7,678 bases of DNA, taken from the NCBI GenBank assembly GCA_034435015.1, contig DAOTYH010000050.1, positions 1 to 7,678 of the forward strand, given 5' to 3'. The notes below the pieces were generated by a model. That model did not search any database and was not told the DNA's origin. It saw only the letters and a program-made list of their open reading frames with translations. The stretch's first letter is position 1. Each line of letters opens with the position of its first letter. Positions 1 to 6,561 of this stretch are shown here, in pieces. Position numbers and translations under genes: made by a program. This DNA is from DAOTYH01 sp034435015. Lineage in GTDB: Bacteria; Chloroflexota; Anaerolineae; Aggregatilineales; UBA3940.

Positions 1-597
1 CCCACACCCGTCCCGCCGGCCAACACACCGGCCCCCCAGCCTGCCGGCGGCACAGCCAGCGTGCAGATCGTCAACCAGACTGGCACGACGATCTGCTATG
101 TGTACATCTCACCCAGCACGGACACAAGCTGGGGCGATGACCAGCTTGGGGCAAGCAATGTCATTGCCGCCGGCGACAGTTTCACCATCACGGACATCCC
201 GGCTGGCACATACGACCTCAGAGCGGACGACTGCAGTAGTAACACGCTCGCTGAAGAATACGGCGTCGCCTTGTCCGGCGGCTCATTCACATGGACAGTA
301 GCCGGCACCGGAAGCAGTGGCGGCACAGCCGGCGGCACAGGCGGCTCTGGTTCATTGACGGTGATCAACACCTCCAGCGTGACGATCTGCTACCTGTATG
401 TCTCACCCAGCACAGACACGAGCTGGGGCGATGACCAACTGGGGTCGAGCGTCATTGCGCCGGGCCAAAGCTTCACCATCACAGACATCCCGTTTGGCAC
501 CTATGACCTGCGTGCTGAGGACTGTAGTGGCAGTAACTCAGTTGAGCGCTTCGGCGTCCAGATCAACGGCGCTTTCGAGTGGACGATCACTGACTGA
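1..597 (+). CDS. Secreted/surface protein with two tandem Cys/YDLRA domains (5' end missing)
   Basis: The frame is open to the left edge. The first 20 codons form a Pro/Ala/Gly/Thr-rich linker, so the GTG at 61 is probably internal and the real start, with any signal peptide, lies outside. Two homologous domains follow: A (nt 61-300) and B (nt 355-591), joined by a Gly/Ser/Thr linker. Each has TICYxYxSPSTDTSWGDDQLG, then SFTITDIPxGTYDLRAxDC, then a GV...F.WT ending. Two cysteines per domain (in ICY and in DDC/EDC) could form a disulfide, as expected for an exported protein. No catalytic motif is visible. The same domain recurs in the next gene downstream, so this is a local paralogous family. 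I do not recognise a named function; a small beta-sandwich adhesion or binding module is a guess. The TGA stop is followed by an intrinsic terminator. Confidence 0.85.
   Translation, partial: PTPVPPANTPAPQPAGGTASVQIVNQTGTTICYVYISPSTDTSWGDDQLGASNVIAAGDSFTITDIPAGTYDLRADDCSSNTLAEEYGVALSGGSFTWTVAGTGSSGGTAGGTGGSGSLTVINTSSVTICYLYVSPSTDTSWGDDQLGSSVIAPGQSFTITDIPFGTYDLRAEDCSGSNSVERFGVQINGAFEWTITD
61..300 (+). repeat. Intragenic domain repeat, copy A
   Basis: First copy of a domain of about 80 residues that recurs at 355-591. Conservation extends to the DNA: the stretch encoding SPSTDTSWGDDQLG differs at only a few, mostly third-codon, positions between the copies, which suggests recent intragenic duplication. 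Domain ends were set from the protein alignment and are approximate. Confidence 0.8.
355..591 (+). repeat. Intragenic domain repeat, copy B
   Basis: Second copy of the Cys/YDLRA domain. It is one residue shorter than copy A before VIAPG and is separated from A by a low-complexity Gly/Ser/Thr linker (about nt 301-354). A more diverged third copy forms the mature part of the lipoprotein at 768-1139. Confidence 0.8.
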
Positions 598-637
598 CCG
601 GCCATCTCTAATACTCAAGATCGCATGAATTTGTGTG

Positions 638-663
638 GGCATGGCGTCAAAGCCATGCCTTTT
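638..663 (+). terminator. Intrinsic terminator after the two-domain protein
   Basis: A perfect 8-bp stem, GGCATGGC (638-645) with GCCATGCC (652-659), has a 6-nt loop and is followed directly by TTTT (660-663). It lies 40 nt after the TGA of the upstream gene and before the next gene's promoter, so the two paralogues are probably transcribed separately. Confidence 0.8.
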
Positions 664-667
664 GCAT

Positions 668-695
668 TTGCGTATTCTCTGCACCGGCCTATAAT
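668..695 (+). promoter_or_regulatory. Sigma70-like promoter for the lipoprotein gene
   Basis: A perfect TATAAT -10 box is at 690-695. The best -35 candidate is TTGCGT at 668-673, 16 bp upstream, matching only 3 of 6 consensus bases. It sits just after the preceding terminator and would give a leader of roughly 65 nt. The -10 is convincing; the -35 is weak. Confidence 0.6.
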
Positions 696-767
696 GAGGC
701 CGAGAGTTGCTCCCAACAAAAAGTTGTAGATGACATGTTCAACCTATGATGAAGGAGAAAGGATTTT

Positions 768-1139
768 ATGTCCAAGCTGAATGTTCGCATCATTGCTATC
801 GTTGTCAGTATTCTGGCATTGGCGGCGCTCGCCTGCACCTGCGGCGGAGTTGATTTGGGCAATATAACTGGCGGCGGCGGGGGCGGCTCGGCAACGGTCA
901 CGCTGATCAACAACAGCGGCTCAACGGTCTGCTATGTTTACATCTCCCCTAACACTGAGACAACATGGGGCAGTGACTGGCTTGGCGCAACTGAGGTAAT
1001 CAACAATGGATCAAGCCGTGTCTTCACCGGTATCACCCCGGGCGTCTACGACCTGCGGGCCGATGATTGCAATAGCAATGTACTGTACGAGGAGTACGGC
1101 ATCAACATCAGCGGCAGTTATACGTGGAACATCCCGTAG
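768..1139 (+). CDS. Small lipoprotein with one Cys/YDLRA domain
   Basis: A 123-aa protein. Residues 6-22 are hydrophobic and end in a lipobox (LALAALAC, lipidated Cys23), so it should be exported and anchored by lipid on the membrane's outer face. A Gly-rich tether (about residues 35-40) leads to one domain homologous to both domains of the upstream protein: VCYVYISPNTETTWG, then GVYDLRADDC, then EEYGINISGSYTW. The paired cysteines are conserved. The ATG at 768 is set by AAGGAG at 752-757 and by the signal peptide it starts. The gene has its own promoter and ends at a hairpin shared with the convergent gene. No enzymatic motif is seen; the function is unknown, and a surface-binding role would be speculation. 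Adjacency and similarity indicate gene duplication. Confidence 0.9.
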   Translation: MSKLNVRIIAIVVSILALAALACTCGGVDLGNITGGGGGGSATVTLINNSGSTVCYVYISPNTETTWGSDWLGATEVINNGSSRVFTGITPGVYDLRADDCNSNVLYEEYGINISGSYTWNIP

Positions 1140-1155
1140 AAAGGCACTGAGACAG

Positions 1156-1188
1156 AGGGGAGGACTTGCCAGCCGGCAAGCCTCCCCT
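1156..1188. terminator. Hairpin between convergent genes
   Basis: AGGGGAGG (1156-1163) plus CTTGCC (1165-1170) pair with GGCAAG (1175-1180) plus CCTCCCCT (1181-1188): 14 bp with one bulged A and an AGCC loop. It follows the stop of the + strand lipoprotein and covers part of the minus-strand gene's TAG stop (1189-1187). Neither side has a good T-run, so it may be a two-way transcript end or 3' stabiliser rather than a classical terminator. Confidence 0.55.
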
Positions 1189-1966
1189 ATTCGATCCGTA
1201 GTTCCCCGACCTCCATCCACTGCGGGCGGGGCAGGGACAGCACCTGCCATCTGAAGCGCCCCCACGGCGCAGCAACGAGAGCTTGGTTGTCAATCCACAG
1301 CACAAATCCCAACGGCCCGCGCGGAGACATATCGCAGTCCAGCACTGCCTCACCATCCACACGGAAGACTGCACCCCGCCTGTTCCATTCCAGCCGGTAG
1401 GTATGCCAATCGGTCATGTCGGCCTGGATGAGCGCCTCGCTGACCCCCATCGCGCGCTGCCACACCGGCCACAGCGTCCGGTACACGGCGCGGATGTTCA
1501 TCAGCGGCACAGCCAGCGGAGCAGTCGGCGCCAGCAGAAAGAACGGCAGGCGGATGGCATCTACTGTCGCGGCCTTCCAGCCATGCCCCGGCGTGTTGAG
1601 ATCAAGCTTCATCTCGGAGGGCGGTGAGGCGTAAAAGAACCAGATCGCACGCGGCAGGGCCGGCGGTCGAGCGCCGGTCATCATGAAAGGATCGTTCCAG
1701 AAGCCAAAACCTGCTGTCCCTAGCAATTCCCCGGCAGGGTGCGAGAAACGCGCCCGGACAGTCAGGGTAAGCGGCGGATGCCATTTGAAATCCCGCCGCC
1801 GCAGACCCTGATAGTCATCTATCTGCGCATCGGTGTAGCGCCCCGGCGGCGCCTCATGATTGACAAACCGCCAGCCTGCGCCGGTGGTTTCAATGGCACT
1901 GCCCGGCAGTACATAGCGCCGCCAGAGCGTGCCGGGTTCGGCGGAAAGGTCTGCTGTGAGAGACAT
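1187..1966 (-). CDS. ConA-like lectin/glucanase-fold protein, function unknown
   Basis: A 259-aa protein with no signal peptide or membrane segment. The C-terminal half has a pattern typical of concanavalin A-like beta-sandwiches: a DWHTYRLEWNRRGAVFRVDGE stretch (about 186-206), then GPLGFVLWIDNQ (217-228). This is the strand arrangement of LamG and GH16-type folds. The N-terminal half has GTAGFGFWNDPF (83-94). I see no GH16 ExDxE catalytic motif, so a lectin-like or non-hydrolytic role is as likely as sugar cleavage. The start is supported by GAGG (1978-1975) 8 nt upstream. The gene is convergent with the lipoprotein and divergent from the small membrane protein gene, so it is probably monocistronic. 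The fold call rests on motif recognition only. Confidence 0.8.
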   Translation of the reverse strand: MSLTADLSAEPGTLWRRYVLPGSAIETTGAGWRFVNHEAPPGRYTDAQIDDYQGLRRRDFKWHPPLTLTVRARFSHPAGELLGTAGFGFWNDPFMMTGARPPALPRAIWFFYASPPSEMKLDLNTPGHGWKAATVDAIRLPFFLLAPTAPLAVPLMNIRAVYRTLWPVWQRAMGVSEALIQADMTDWHTYRLEWNRRGAVFRVDGEAVLDCDMSPRGPLGFVLWIDNQALVAAPWGRFRWQVLSLPRPQWMEVGELRIE

Positions 1967-2005
1967 GGTTAGAACCTCGCTTCAGAGATTGGCTCACCTG
2001 CCTTG

Positions 2006-2011
2006 ATTCTA
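2006..2011 (-). promoter_or_regulatory. Candidate -10 box for the ConA-like gene
   Basis: The minus strand reads TAGAAT here (5 of 6 to consensus), about 40 nt upstream of the start codon. No good -35 is visible. A GATTC (GANTC class) at 2005-2009 overlaps it. Confidence 0.35.
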
Positions 2012-2031
2012 GCCCATCTGTGGGTTTTTCG

Positions 2032-2040
2032 TGGTATCAT
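2032..2040 (+). promoter_or_regulatory. Extended -10 promoter for the small membrane protein gene
   Basis: TGGTATCAT is an extended -10 (TGn plus TATCAT, 5 of 6). It would start transcription near 2047, about 30 nt before the chosen TTG start. This makes the in-frame ATG at 2020 an unlikely start, because it would lie upstream of the transcript. Confidence 0.4.
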
Positions 2041-2076
2041 GTCGGGGATACAGACAGCAAACTAACGAGGTGCGCT

Positions 2077-2427
2077 TTGAAGACCATGCAGGTACAGTGG
2101 ATGCGCCGAATCGCACGCTGGCTGGGGATATTTCTGGCGGCGCTGACGGTGCTCTATCTGCTCAGTGAAGGGGCTGTCACCCTTGAGGAGATGACTCCCA
2201 TCGAGACATTGCAGACAGCCGCCCTGTTCACCATGCTGGCCGGCACGCTGATCGCGTGGCGTTCGGAGGGCGCCGGCGGTGTGATCATGCTGATCAGCGG
2301 GCTGGTATTCGTCGGCCTCAACTCGGTGGACAGCGGCTATCTGCGTGTTGGGCTGATCCCCGCCTTGTATCTGATGGCCGGCACGTTATTTGTGGCCGTC
2401 TTCCTCCAGTCTGACCGGCCGCAATAA
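2077..2427 (+). CDS. Small integral membrane protein with four predicted helices
   Basis: A 116-aa hydrophobic protein. Four segments look membrane-spanning: WLGIFLAALTVLYLL, then ETLQTAALFTMLAGTLIAW, then GGVIMLISGLVFVGL, then IPALYLMAGTLFVAVFL. It starts with a basic MRRIAR-type stretch, suggesting a cytoplasmic N-terminus. The frame is open back to an ATG at 2020, but that start gives an unlikely polar leader and precedes the promoter. TTG at 2077 has GAGG (2067-2070) 6 nt upstream and is preferred; ATG 2086 and ATG 2101 are alternatives. The layout, with an IAW motif after helix 2 and GG before helix 3, recalls small uncharacterised families such as DUF7670; this is from memory and uncertain. 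No function can be given. It is convergent with the YbjN-like gene. Confidence 0.75.
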   Translation: MKTMQVQWMRRIARWLGIFLAALTVLYLLSEGAVTLEEMTPIETLQTAALFTMLAGTLIAWRSEGAGGVIMLISGLVFVGLNSVDSGYLRVGLIPALYLMAGTLFVAVFLQSDRPQ

Positions 2428-2445
2428 GACGACTTGTTCAGGCAA

Positions 2446-2481
2446 GGGGGCAAAGCAAACTGCCGGGCAGTGCCCGCCCCC
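2446..2481. terminator. Possible hairpin between convergent genes
   Basis: GGGGGC (2446-2451) can pair with GCCCCC (2476-2481), enclosing a smaller ACTGC/GCAGT hairpin. No T-run follows on either strand. It fills most of the gap between the two convergent stop codons; a role in ending transcription is possible but weakly supported. Confidence 0.3.
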
Positions 2482-2489
2482 GCCACGTC

Positions 2490-2957
2490 TCACGGCACTC
2501 TGGGCGCACCGAACTCCTGCTCCAGCCGCTCCATCCACTGGTTGGCCACCTCACCGACCACCTTAAGGCACTCAAGAAACTCGTCATAGCTGGTATCTGA
2601 GATCAGGCGTTTGGTCTCCACGCTGATCACATCCCGCTCAGTGCCTAACTGCTCGGCGGCCACAATGGAGAAATAAGCCAAGCCGGTCTGCGGCTCATCG
2701 CTCATATCCAGCAGGTGATAGTACAGCGGCAGGAGTTTGCCGGCCGCAGGGTCAGGCAGAAAGTTGATGAAGGTTTTAAAGAGCACTATATTATGCTCCG
2801 GCTGGATGATGACATGCACCCCGACATTCTCGTATTGCAGACGACAGCGCCCCGCCTCGTCGAAGCGGGCATTGGGGTTGATACGGTGCAGATAGCCTTC
2901 GATGTCGCGCACGCCCTTCTCAATGGCACGCAGGTGGGCACGCATGTGAGATAACAT
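2490..2957 (-). CDS. YbjN-like domain protein
   Basis: A 155-aa soluble protein with no signal peptide or membrane helix. The pattern is an N-terminal helix (residues 1-24), short strands (CRLQYENVGVHVIIQ; NIVLFKTFINFLP), a helix (GKLLPLYYHLLDMSD), a strand with a GLAYFSI core, a VISVETKR strand, and a long C-terminal helix ending ANQWMERLEQEF. This matches the alpha/beta fold of YbjN and type III secretion chaperone-like proteins, which usually bind other proteins and are not enzymes. The start is firm: AAGGAG (2970-2965) lies 7 nt upstream. It begins 22 nt after the stop of the CcrM-like methyltransferase, so it is probably the last gene of that operon. Whether it works with the methyltransferases is unknown. 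The family call is by fold pattern. Confidence 0.8.
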   Translation of the reverse strand: MLSHMRAHLRAIEKGVRDIEGYLHRINPNARFDEAGRCRLQYENVGVHVIIQPEHNIVLFKTFINFLPDPAAGKLLPLYYHLLDMSDEPQTGLAYFSIVAAEQLGTERDVISVETKRLISDTSYDEFLECLKVVGEVANQWMERLEQEFGAPRVP

Positions 2958-2979
2958 GGACGGTCTCCTTGTGAGGCAT

Positions 2980-4083
2980 TCAGCCGTCAGCCCTTCCCTT
3001 GGGCTGATCCTTCTGCCCTCGAATTATAGCACGAAGGGCATCCAGCACGACCCGCTCGCCCGATGCCGTCTCGACGTACCACTGTTGCCAGCCGTTGCAC
3101 GGCGCTCCCTGTAGTGCGCCGGCCACCTGATGGATCGAGCCGCTGATCTCCCCGCAGGTGATCCGCCCGTCCGGCAGGACAGTTGCCGTGACCTCTCCAG
3201 CGGGGCCTGAATAGAGCGTCTGGCCGGGACGGATCAGTCCCTCTGCCAGCAATGCCCGAAACGGCACACGCGGCAACCTGCGGCGGCTTCCCTCTGAGGA
3301 GTCCTCCTCAGGCAACGGCGCCGGCTGGACCGCCTCGAGGCGGGCTTGAGCCAGACGCACATACTTCTCCTCGCGCTCGATGCCAATCCAGTGACGGCCC
3401 AGACGCTTGGCCGCCGCGCCGGTCGTGCCCGTGCCGAAAAACGGATCAAGCACCACATCGCCTGTGCGGGTACAGGCCAGAATGATGCGCTCCAGCAGGG
3501 CTTCAGGTTTCTGCGTCGAGTGTGCCTTCTGGCCGTTGAGCCTGACCCGTTCCGCCCCGGAACAGATCGGCAGATACCAGTCAGAGCGCATCTGTTTGCC
3601 GCCGTTCAGCGCCTTCAGCGTGTGATAGTTGAAGGTGTAACGCGCCCCCCTGATCTTCTGCGCCCAGATCAGCGTCTCATGCGCATTGGCAAAGCGCACC
3701 CCTCGAAAGTTGGGCATGGGGTTTGATTTGATCCACACCACATCGTTGAGAATCCAGTAGCCCAGCTCTTGAAGGATCGCCCCTACCCGATAGATGTTGT
3801 GATACGACCCGATCACCCACACTGTGCCGGTATCCTTCAGCACACGGCGGCAGGCTGTCAGCCAGCGCCGTGTGAAGGCATCATACTCAGCGAAACTGTC
3901 AAACTGATCCCACTCGTCCGTGACGCCGTTCACCCGCGTCAGGTTAGGACGCCACAGTTCCTGCTGAAGCTGTAGATTGTAGGGCGGGTCAGCAAAGATC
4001 AGATCAACTGATCGTTCGGGCAGGCCCGCCATGACCTCCACACAATCCCCCACCATGATCTGGTCAAGCGGCAGGATGCTCAT
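2980..4083 (-). CDS. CcrM/HinfI-type adenine DNA methyltransferase with RAMA-like C-terminal domain
   Basis: A 367-aa SAM-dependent beta-class N6-adenine DNA methyltransferase. Catalytic motif IV, DPPYN (32-36), precedes the SAM-binding motif I, DPFFGTGTTG (213-222), which is the beta-class order. KQMRSDWYLPICSGAER (163-179) and HSTQKPEALLERI (188-200) closely follow CcrM and M.HinfI. After an acidic/basic linker (about 256-272), residues 273-355 form a RAMA-like domain with GSIHQVAGALQGAPCNGW (315-332), the signature of the CcrM DNA-recognition tail. GANTC is therefore the best guess for the target (inference). The ATG overlaps the upstream methyltransferase's stop as TGATG, and there is no close Shine-Dalgarno, so translation is probably coupled. 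No nuclease gene is adjacent, which favours an orphan epigenetic or regulatory enzyme over a restriction system. Confidence 0.93.
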   Translation of the reverse strand: MSILPLDQIMVGDCVEVMAGLPERSVDLIFADPPYNLQLQQELWRPNLTRVNGVTDEWDQFDSFAEYDAFTRRWLTACRRVLKDTGTVWVIGSYHNIYRVGAILQELGYWILNDVVWIKSNPMPNFRGVRFANAHETLIWAQKIRGARYTFNYHTLKALNGGKQMRSDWYLPICSGAERVRLNGQKAHSTQKPEALLERIILACTRTGDVVLDPFFGTGTTGAAAKRLGRHWIGIEREEKYVRLAQARLEAVQPAPLPEEDSSEGSRRRLPRVPFRALLAEGLIRPGQTLYSGPAGEVTATVLPDGRITCGEISGSIHQVAGALQGAPCNGWQQWYVETASGERVVLDALRAIIRGQKDQPKGRADG

Positions 4084-4871
4084 CAGTCAGACCGGGCCTC
4101 CAGCTCCTCCGGTAGAGGAAGGTATTCACAAGCCAGCCGCTGGCGGGCAATCTGGAGATATTCCGGGTTGTTCTCGATCATCACCCAGCGGCGGCCCAGA
4201 CTCTGCGCCGCGACGCCGGTCGTCCCGCTCCCGCCAAAAGGATCAAGAATGAGGTCGCCGGGGCGGGTAGCGATCAGGACGATGCGGGCGATCAAATCAA
4301 GCGCCTTCTGGGAAGGATGCCTGCCGTACTGCCGCTCGGAGCGGGGGGGATAGGGAATACTCCACAGATTGCGCATCTGCTTGCCGCCGTTGAGCTTCTT
4401 GGCAACCTCGTAATTGAATACCCACCCCTTGGCCTTATCTTTGGGAGCGTTACAGGCCCAGATGATGTGTTCCGTGCTCTCGGTCAGCGTGCGGCAGGTG
4501 ATGTTGGGCTGAGCGTTGGGCTTGAACCAGACAATCGAATTGAGAACCCGCAGACCCAGCTCATTGATCAGATACCCCAGATCGTAGATGTTGTGGAATG
4601 AGCCAAACACAAAGAGATTTCCGTTAGGCCGCACCAGACGGCAGACCTCCGACAGCCACGCCCGTGAGAAGTCCAGATAGGCTTCGCGCGGGTAGATGTC
4701 CCACCTCTCGCTCATGGTGACATGCGACGAAAAGGCCCACCCCAAGCCGTTCTTCTTGCTCATATTGTAGGGCGGATCGGTGATGCAGTGGTCAAAACTG
4801 GCCTCATCCCACTGCTTCATTACTTCAAGGCAGTCGCCCTCAACCAGCGTGTTCTCAGGCGGTTTCATCAT
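4083..4871 (-). CDS. Beta-class N6-adenine DNA methyltransferase (DpnA-like core)
   Basis: A 262-aa DNA methyltransferase: motif IV DPPYN (32-36), then FGSFHNIYDLG (89-99), LNSIVWFKPNAQPN (110-123), HPSQKA (185-190) and SAM-binding DPFGGSGTTG (210-219). The order is beta-class and DPPY points to N6-adenine. It resembles the core of M2.DpnII/DpnA-type enzymes and its operon partner (shared NGGKQMR, xGSxHNIY), but has no RAMA-like tail, so its recognition sequence probably differs and cannot be read here. It is the first gene of the apparent operon. ATG 4871 and ATG 4868 are adjacent alternatives, and neither has a clear Shine-Dalgarno. Its TGA overlaps the next start by one base. The 66-nt gap to the LysM gene upstream has no convincing terminator or promoter, so read-through from that gene is possible. 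Confidence 0.9.
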   Translation of the reverse strand: MMKPPENTLVEGDCLEVMKQWDEASFDHCITDPPYNMSKKNGLGWAFSSHVTMSERWDIYPREAYLDFSRAWLSEVCRLVRPNGNLFVFGSFHNIYDLGYLINELGLRVLNSIVWFKPNAQPNITCRTLTESTEHIIWACNAPKDKAKGWVFNYEVAKKLNGGKQMRNLWSIPYPPRSERQYGRHPSQKALDLIARIVLIATRPGDLILDPFGGSGTTGVAAQSLGRRWVMIENNPEYLQIARQRLACEYLPLPEELEARSD

Positions 4872-4937
4872 GTCACAACGGATTTAAAACGAGTGATGGT
4901 AAGTTGATCCGGCTGTGCATGGGGAGGTATGCCATCC

Positions 4938-6422
4938 TCAGAACCGGATATACCCTTCCGGGTTGACCGACACACCAAAGCGCAGTATCTCGAAGTGCAG
5001 ATGCGGGCCGGTGCTGTTCCCCGTACTCCCTACCCTGCCGATGATACTGCCGCGCGGAATCCATTCGCCGCAGGTGACGTCAACCTCGCTCAGGTGAGCA
5101 TAGTAGGTGCGCCAGCCGTTGCCATGGTCCAGCACGATCAGATTGCCATACCCGACCGGATTCCATCCCGCATAGACAACCGTTCCGCCGTCGGCGGCGA
5201 AGACAGACGAGCCGGTACCCACAGCCAGATCAATACCGGAGTGCCACACATGAAAACGCTGGGTGATCACATAACCGCGCACAGGCCGGATGAAGTAACC
5301 CGTGCCGGCCTGCGCCGGCTCGACACCGTTGCACAGCCCGCTGCCCACGCTGGCATAGCGGACACTGTTTGAGCCCGCCTGCGCCGACGGAATAGACAGC
5401 ACCATACCAGCATAGATTTGCGAAGGGTTGCTGATCCCGTTGGCGACCGCCAGCATGTGCACCGTCACGCCGTAACGCAGGGCGATAGCGGAGAGCGTCT
5501 CGCCGGGGCGGACGGTATGCGAGACCGCTGTCTGTGCCGGATAAGGCCGCGCGGCGGCCCCTCCCTCCGGGATGTTCAACACCTGACCGGGGTAGATGCG
5601 ATCGGGGCGGGTCAGGCCGTTAGCGGCCACCAGCCCGTCTACCGTCACATTATAGGCCAGGGCGATGCGGGAAAGTGTGTCGCCGCGCTGAACAGTATAG
5701 GTGCGCCCGCCCGTTGATCCGCCCGGCGGCCCGGCGGCCACCTCAACCGAGCTGGTTGTCTCGCGCGGCGGCGGGATGCGAATCTCAAGGCCGGGATAGA
5801 CAGCATTGGGGCTGGCAAGGTTGTTGGCCGCCAGGATGTCATCTACGCTGACGCCGAAGATCAGGCTGATCCGGTAGAGCGAATCGCCGCGCTGGAGCGT
5901 ATAAGAAACAGACCGCGCCGTTGACGGGGACGCCGCCGGCCCAGAGACTGTCTGCGTGCTGGGGATCAGAATACGCTGGCCGGCGAAGATACTGTCGCGG
6001 TTGGCAAGGCCGTTGACCGAGACAATCGCGTCCACAGTGGTATTGTAACGCCGCGCAATAGCCGAGAGCGTCTCGCCGACCTGCACCACATGGACCTGAC
6101 CGCCGGAGGCAGTATCCCGGCGCGGGATGACCAACACCTGCCCCACGTAGATTCGGTTGGGGTCAGCCAGCCCGTTGGCCCGCGCGATCTCATCTACCGA
6201 GATGCCATAGCGCATTGCAATAGCCGTGAGCGTCTCACCGGCCCGTACCTCATGGGTGACATCGCTGGTGCTGGGCGGCACAGCAAGCAGTCCCGGTGAG
6301 ATCAGCATCACCCCCAGCGCAGGCAGCATCAGTGAGGCAACGATCCACGCATAGGAGATCAGCCGGCGTGTCCGGTCAGAAACAGTACGGCGGCTTTTGG
6401 GGTGAAGCTTCAGACGTTCCAT
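4938..6422 (-). CDS. Cell-wall endopeptidase, five LysM domains plus M23 peptidase
   Basis: A 494-aa envelope protein. A basic N-terminus is followed by a hydrophobic segment (about 22-47), a signal anchor or signal peptide without lipobox. Five LysM domains follow at 57-100, 111-154, 174-217, 242-285 and 302-345, each with a (V/L)xxG(D/E)(T/S)L start and an (I/V)xxG..(I/L)xIP end; these bind peptidoglycan glycan. The C-terminal M23 (LytM-type) domain spans about 376-494. Zinc ligands are intact: H394 and D398 (HSGID) and H476 (HLH, 474-476), plus the conserved catalytic His443 (YYAHLS). It should therefore be an active endopeptidase cleaving cross-link peptides. No strong Shine-Dalgarno precedes the ATG, but the basic-hydrophobic start fits. 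It has its own promoter, and SIMPL lies upstream on the same strand. Confidence 0.95.
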   Translation of the reverse strand: MERLKLHPKSRRTVSDRTRRLISYAWIVASLMLPALGVMLISPGLLAVPPSTSDVTHEVRAGETLTAIAMRYGISVDEIARANGLADPNRIYVGQVLVIPRRDTASGGQVHVVQVGETLSAIARRYNTTVDAIVSVNGLANRDSIFAGQRILIPSTQTVSGPAASPSTARSVSYTLQRGDSLYRISLIFGVSVDDILAANNLASPNAVYPGLEIRIPPPRETTSSVEVAAGPPGGSTGGRTYTVQRGDTLSRIALAYNVTVDGLVAANGLTRPDRIYPGQVLNIPEGGAAARPYPAQTAVSHTVRPGETLSAIALRYGVTVHMLAVANGISNPSQIYAGMVLSIPSAQAGSNSVRYASVGSGLCNGVEPAQAGTGYFIRPVRGYVITQRFHVWHSGIDLAVGTGSSVFAADGGTVVYAGWNPVGYGNLIVLDHGNGWRTYYAHLSEVDVTCGEWIPRGSIIGRVGSTGNSTGPHLHFEILRFGVSVNPEGYIRF

Positions 6423-6472
6423 AACACACTGCCAACCTGACTGAAGGGAGCTGGTCCGTGCGTTCGAAGGAC

Positions 6473-6502
6473 ATTATAGCCTGAAATCATGTTTTGTGCT
6501 GA
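6473..6502 (-). promoter_or_regulatory. Promoter for the LysM-M23 gene
   Basis: The minus strand reads a perfect TATAAT at 6478-6473. TCAGCA (6502-6497), 18 bp upstream, is a 3-of-6 -35 candidate. It lies just after the SIMPL gene's terminator and gives a leader of about 45 nt. Confidence 0.55.
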
Positions 6503-6506
6503 GAAG

Positions 6507-6537
6507 CAAACAGGGGCGGCCATCCGGCACACCCCTG
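6507..6537 (-). terminator. Intrinsic terminator of the SIMPL gene
   Basis: On the minus strand CAGGGGTG pairs with CGCCCCTG (8 bp with one G-T), enclosing an inner GCC-GGAT-GGC hairpin, followed by TTTG. It starts 24 nt after the SIMPL stop and ends just upstream of the next promoter, so SIMPL and LysM-M23 are probably separate transcripts. The T-run is short. Confidence 0.6.
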
Positions 6538-6561
6538 GTGAAAACGATCTGTTGGAACAGC

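Noticed and set aside
714..726. CAAC-AAAAA-GTTG mini-hairpin in the lipoprotein leader
   Set aside because: Only 4 bp and AT-rich; too weak and common to call functional.
721..730. AAGTTGTAGA also occurs at 7601-7610
   Set aside because: A single shared 10-mer with unrelated flanks; probably chance.
2011..2029. AGCCCA/TGGGTT hairpin followed by T-run, terminator-like
   Set aside because: Short stem with a G-T pair, in a divergent intergenic region where no + strand gene ends upstream.
2020..2076. In-frame ATG at 2020 as the start of the small membrane protein
   Set aside because: No Shine-Dalgarno, it lies upstream of the probable promoter, and the extra residues are polar and unlike a membrane-protein start; TTG 2077 has GAGG at proper spacing.
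4872..4937. Possible promoter (TTAAAT) for the methyltransferase operon
   Set aside because: Weak -10 and no -35 at suitable spacing; read-through from the LysM gene is equally possible.
5174..6420. Five similar segments, considered as a DNA repeat array
   Set aside because: They are the LysM-coding repeats; similarity is at protein level with diverged DNA.
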